A DNA stretch of 9,096 nucleotides. Origin: Pseudomonadota bacterium. GTDB lineage: Bacteria; Desulfobacterota; JAPLJL01. Location: assembly GCA_026388615.1 (NCBI GenBank), contig JAPLJL010000092.1, positions 1 to 9,096 of the forward strand, written 5' to 3'. Positions 7,550-9,096 of this stretch are shown here, one piece after another. The notes beneath the pieces are model-generated. The model worked only from the letters and a program-made list of their open reading frames with translations. It did no database searches and was not told where the DNA came from. The position numbers and the translations under genes were made by a program. Positions within the stretch are counted from its first letter, which is position 1. Every line of letters starts with the position of its first letter.

Positions 7550-7575
7550 TGTAGTTGCCCGATTTATCGGGCGGG
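7550..7575 (+). repeat. Palindromic dispersed element, GCCCGAT-tt-ATCGGGC form
   Basis: A TGTAGTT flank followed by a perfect 16-bp palindrome at 7557-7572 and a GGG tail. It is the same family as 5591-5620 and 2624-2653, but both stem arms carry one extra paired base (gcccgat against gccgat), so the stem was kept intact while the sequence changed. Confidence 0.75.
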
Positions 7576-7594
7576 TGTTTCTTTGATTTATTTT

Positions 7595-7622
7595 GTCATT
7601 CTGAGCCGAAGGCGAAGAATCT
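7595..7622 (+). repeat. GTCATTCTGAGCCGAAGG-type intergenic repeat
   Basis: The string beginning gtcattctgagc and ending gaagaatct is a familiar short intergenic repeat in many bacterial genomes, typically flanked as here by T-rich sequence. Only one copy is in the window, so the call rests on recognition, not on internal copies. Confidence 0.6.
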
Positions 7623-7636
7623 CTCTTTTCTTTCAT

Positions 7637-7664
7637 TCGTAAATCGTCATTCGTCAATCGTAAA
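7637..7664. repeat. Degenerate heptanucleotide tandem repeat (tcgtNaN type)
   Basis: Four 7-bp units in a row: tcgtaaa, tcgtcat, tcgtcaa, tcgtaaa. Same period as the tracts at 234, 3010 and 7504 but a different unit sequence. Confidence 0.8.
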
Positions 7665-7783
7665 TTTCCCACGACCCATGACCGGGTTTTTACTTTCGCG
7701 AGAATTCCCTTGACATCTTTCTCATTTAAAAAGACCATAAAGTGGTTACCCATGGGAATTAAAACCGGTTTCGGGAAGGTAGC

Positions 7784-7801
7784 CGCAGCCTTTAGGCTGC
7801 G
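7784..7801. repeat. Hairpin CGCAGCC-ttta-GGCTGCG
   Basis: A perfect 7-bp GC-rich stem (7784-7790 with 7795-7801), 28 bp before the ATG of the first ORF6N gene. No U-run follows on either strand. It could be a dispersed palindrome or a leader structure. Confidence 0.6.
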
Positions 7802-7829
7802 TAATAATTAGCAAAATCAAACAAACTAA

Positions 7830-8192
7830 ATGAGCCAAAAGGGTCGCCAGTTGCCAGCTATAAATCCTCGGATCGATCGTATCGAGAGCAAGATTCTTCT
7901 GATCCGCGGTCAAAAAATAATGCTGGATTCAGACTTGGCGGAGCTTTACGGCGTGGAAACAAAGGTTCTGAACCGGGTGGTTAAACGAAATATTAAACGT
8001 TTTCCCGAAGATTTTATGCTTCAACTTACTGTTAGCGAAGTCGAAAGTTTGAGGTGCCAATTTGGCACCTCAAACTTGAGATCACAATTTGTGATCTCAA
8101 AGCCCCCGGCTGGCCGGGGCGGACGCCGCTATCTTCCATATGCTTTCACCGAACAGGGGGTAATCATGGCGGTGAACGACTCAACCAAATAA
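7830..8192 (+). CDS. ORF6N-domain protein, probably frameshifted (truncated)
   Basis: Encodes 120 residues. ORF6N is a presumed DNA-binding domain found in phage antirepressor-like and many chromosomal proteins. The domain runs from about residue 18: 'IESKILLIRGQKIMLDSDLAELYGV', then 'NRVVKRNIKRFPEDFMLQLT' and 'GGRRYLPYAFTEQGVIMA' (97-114). It then breaks off in VNDSTK where the family continues with a segment like ANVLNSERAIQ. The missing continuation is visible in another frame (GERLNQITIEIF, 8171-8206), and comparison with the second gene suggests a 16-nt deletion after 8171. Restoring it would open one frame through to 8809 (331 residues, two ORF6N domains). Residues 74-91 (LRCQFGTSN and LRSQFVISK) are a tandem duplication encoded by two palindromes. 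The ATG at 7830 has no clear Shine-Dalgarno. Probably a pseudogene, or a shortened but expressed domain. Confidence 0.8.
   Translation: MSQKGRQLPAINPRIDRIESKILLIRGQKIMLDSDLAELYGVETKVLNRVVKRNIKRFPEDFMLQLTVSEVESLRCQFGTSNLRSQFVISKPPAGRGGRRYLPYAFTEQGVIMAVNDSTK
8045..8077. repeat. Coding palindrome 1 (33 bp, perfect arms)
   Basis: Sixteen-base arms pair perfectly around a single central base (t8061), inside the first ORF6N gene, encoding SLRCQFGTSN. Arm read toward the centre: AAGTTTGAGGTGCCAA. Confidence 0.95.
8076..8100. repeat. Coding palindrome 2 (25 bp, perfect arms)
   Basis: Twelve-base arms (TTGAGATCACAA) pair perfectly around t8088, exactly 27 bp from the centre of palindrome 1. It encodes LRSQFVIS in the same codon register. 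Confidence 0.95.
8104..8119. repeat. GC-rich coding palindrome in the ORF6N variable loop
   Basis: ccccggc (8104-8110) and gccgggg (8113-8119) with a 2-nt loop, just after palindrome 2 and encoding part of KPPAGRGG, directly before the conserved GGRRY. Confidence 0.75.
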
Positions 8193-8206
8193 CTATTGAA
8201 ATTTTC

Positions 8207-8809
8207 TTGAAGAACAAACAGAAAACAACTTACCTTCAGCCGATTAAAACGGTCATATTGACCATTCGCAATCAGAAGGTGATCCTGGATTCCGACCTGG
8301 CGCGAATTTACGGCGTCTCAACCAAACGGCTAAATGAGCAGGTAAAAAGGAATGCGAAGAGATTCCCGCCGGATTTTGCCTTCCACCTTAAGATGAAAGA
8401 AGTTCAAAACTTGAAGTCGCAAATTGCGACTTCAAGTGGGAAGGATTGCGGGAACCAGATAGAGATCGGTTCCACCCATGGGGGTCGAAGGAAATTGCCT
8501 ATCGCTTTTACTGAACATGGAGCCGTTATGGCGGCTAATGTTCTGAACAGCGAACGGGCTATACGGATGAGTGTCTTTATCGTGCGGGCGTTCATCAAGA
8601 TGAGGGAGCAGTTGCTGAGCCGGGCGGAGCTGGAGTCGCGCCTGGCGCAGATAGAAAATATCCTGCTTTCCCATGATGGCCAGATCCGAGATCTTTACGA
8701 GAAAATCCAACCCTTGTTTTTACCTTTGCCTGAGCCTCCGCGTCGCCGGATCGGCTTCACCGCCCGCGAAAAACCAGTCAAATATTCCGTCCGACGGTGT
8801 CATAAATGA
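8207..8809 (+). CDS. ORF6N-domain DNA-binding protein
   Basis: About 200 residues if started at TTG 8207; the frame is open further upstream to about 8054, but that part overlaps the first ORF6N gene out of frame and is its shadow or its frameshifted tail. The ORF6N domain covers about residues 12-132: 'TVILTIRNQKVILDSDLARIYGV', 'RLNEQVKRNAKRFPPDFAFHLK', 'GGRRKLPIAFTEHGAVMAANVLNSERAI' and 'MSVFIVRAFIKMREQL'. A helical, probably coiled segment follows (about 137-170), then a proline/basic tail ending RRCHK. It is the complete paralogue of the preceding truncated gene. Residues about 69-77 (LKSQIATSS) are encoded by a 29-bp palindrome matching the two in the first gene, and a variable loop lies between this and GGRRK. 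No Shine-Dalgarno or ATG supports an independent start, which favours origin as the second half of a two-domain gene. Confidence 0.82.
   Translation: MKNKQKTTYLQPIKTVILTIRNQKVILDSDLARIYGVSTKRLNEQVKRNAKRFPPDFAFHLKMKEVQNLKSQIATSSGKDCGNQIEIGSTHGGRRKLPIAFTEHGAVMAANVLNSERAIRMSVFIVRAFIKMREQLLSRAELESRLAQIENILLSHDGQIRDLYEKIQPLFLPLPEPPRRRIGFTAREKPVKYSVRRCHK
8409..8437. repeat. Coding palindrome 3 (29 bp, perfect arms)
   Basis: Fourteen-base arms (ACTTGAAGTCGCAA) pair perfectly around a8423 in the second ORF6N gene, encoding LKSQIATS in the same register relative to the centre as palindromes 1 and 2. Confidence 0.95.
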
Positions 8810-8976
8810 ACGCGATTGAAGTTGTGGAGTTCAAACGTCAAAGTAAAGACTTGACCCCGGAATTTTTTTGGGTAAAAAACGGAACTAATTTATCCTTCCG
8901 GAGCTTTAGCGAAGGAGGACGGATCTACGTCACCCGAATATTAGTCGAATGTCATGAAGTAAAGAACGTCCCCTAG
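8806..8976 (+). CDS. Small hypothetical ORF, doubtful
   Basis: A 56-codon frame whose ATG overlaps the stop of the ORF6N gene (ATGA, 8806-8809), ending at TAG 8974-8976. The product starts MNAIEVVEFKRQSKD and has no domain I recognise. The ATGA overlap is typical of translational coupling. However, its last third is one copy of the 39-bp direct repeat (8906-8944), and the preceding bases around 8839-8870 (agtaaagacttgaccccgg) look like intergenic repeat sequence, so it is probably not a real gene. Confidence 0.2.
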   Translation: MNAIEVVEFKRQSKDLTPEFFWVKNGTNLSFRSFSEGGRIYVTRILVECHEVKNVP

Positions 8977-9019
8977 GAAATTAGCGAAGGAGGACGGAAC
9001 TACGTCCCCCGAACATTAG
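8906..9019 (+). repeat. Direct repeat of about 39 bp, two copies 75 bp apart
   Basis: Copies at 8906-8944 and 8981-9019 share 36 of 39 positions and begin ttagcgaaggaggacgga. Each can form an imperfect hairpin between ggaggacg and the following cgtcNccc. The left copy can also pair gaagga (8911-8916) with tccttc (8893-8898). They fill the gap between the ORF6N gene and the partial CDS at the right edge. Confidence 0.85.
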
Positions 9020-9027
9020 GAAGTTAA

Positions 9028-9096
9028 ATGCCTTTAGATTTTGCAATTAAAACTATTATTGAAGAAAATATTTCTGATATTGCGATAGAGTATCAA
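9028..9096 (+). CDS. Partial CDS at right edge, unknown function
   Basis: ATG at 9028 preceded by AGGAAG (9018-9023, 4 nt spacing) and an in-frame stop at 9025. Twenty-three codons are visible (MPLDFAIKTIIEENISDIA...), open to the window end, rich in Ile and AT-rich unlike the genes to the left. I do not recognise the family. The composition change and the repeats before it hint at a separately acquired gene. Confidence 0.5.
   Translation, partial: MPLDFAIKTIIEENISDIAIEYQ

Larger units (their letters stand above)
7311..7829. other. Intergenic repeat mosaic (519 bp)
   Basis: No gene is supported here. The stretch is a succession of short dispersed-type repeats: palindrome 7339-7356; CATTCCGGGCTTGACCCGG-type hairpin 7445-7472; heptamer tract 7504-7531; GCCCGAT palindrome 7550-7575; a CATTCTGAGCCGAAGG-type element 7595-7622; a second heptamer tract 7637-7664; and the hairpin 7784-7801. 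The two short ORFs that cross it read through these repeats and are not credible proteins. Confidence 0.75.

Noticed and set aside
7457..7753. Short open frames on both strands
   Set aside because: They translate the intergenic repeat elements themselves.
8054..8206. GTG at 8054 as the start of the second ORF6N gene
   Set aside because: It lies inside palindrome 1 in the wrong frame for the first ORF6N domain; most of the extension is shadow, and only about 8171-8206 looks like displaced family sequence.

Overview
The window looks like a chromosomal segment from an uncultivated diderm (Gram-negative-type) bacterium. Evidence for an outer membrane is the TonB-dependent receptor and the LPS-assembly barrel LptD. 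The coding core is GC-rich. The intergenic stretches and the right end are visibly AT-richer and full of short repeats. I cannot place the phylum from sequence alone; the density of palindromic and period-7 intergenic repeats would fit several candidate phyla.

Layout. Positions 2-232 hold the C-terminus of a cyclase/kynurenine-formamidase-family enzyme. Positions 292-2451 encode a TonB-dependent outer-membrane receptor on the same strand. Positions 2452-3318 are an 867-bp intergenic region made largely of repeats: palindromes, a 106-bp tandem array, and a perfect 45-bp direct repeat flanking that array. Positions 3319-5547 (minus) encode LptD. A 134-bp gap carries a palindromic element, and 5682-7310 (minus) encodes a Na/Pi cotransporter with a PhoU-like tail. 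Positions 7311-7829 are a 519-bp mosaic of at least seven short repeats. Positions 7830-8809 hold two tandem ORF6N-domain coding regions, the first frameshifted. Positions 8810-9027 hold a direct repeat and a doubtful small ORF. A partial AT-rich CDS runs off the right edge from 9028.

The left two thirds are ordinary envelope and transport genes: receptor, LPS export and phosphate transport. They do not form one evident pathway. The right end is accessory.

The most unusual signal is inside the ORF6N genes. Three long, near-perfect palindromes (25-33 bp) lie within coding sequence, in the same codon register, and encode variants of the peptide L-R/K-C/S-Q-F/I-x-x-S. They differ at four arm positions, and every difference is mirrored in the opposite arm, so the palindrome appears to be maintained, not just the peptide. 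Two copies sit head-to-tail with a 27-bp period. A second theme is degenerate heptanucleotide tandem repeats at several intergenic loci with unrelated sequences but the same 7-bp period.
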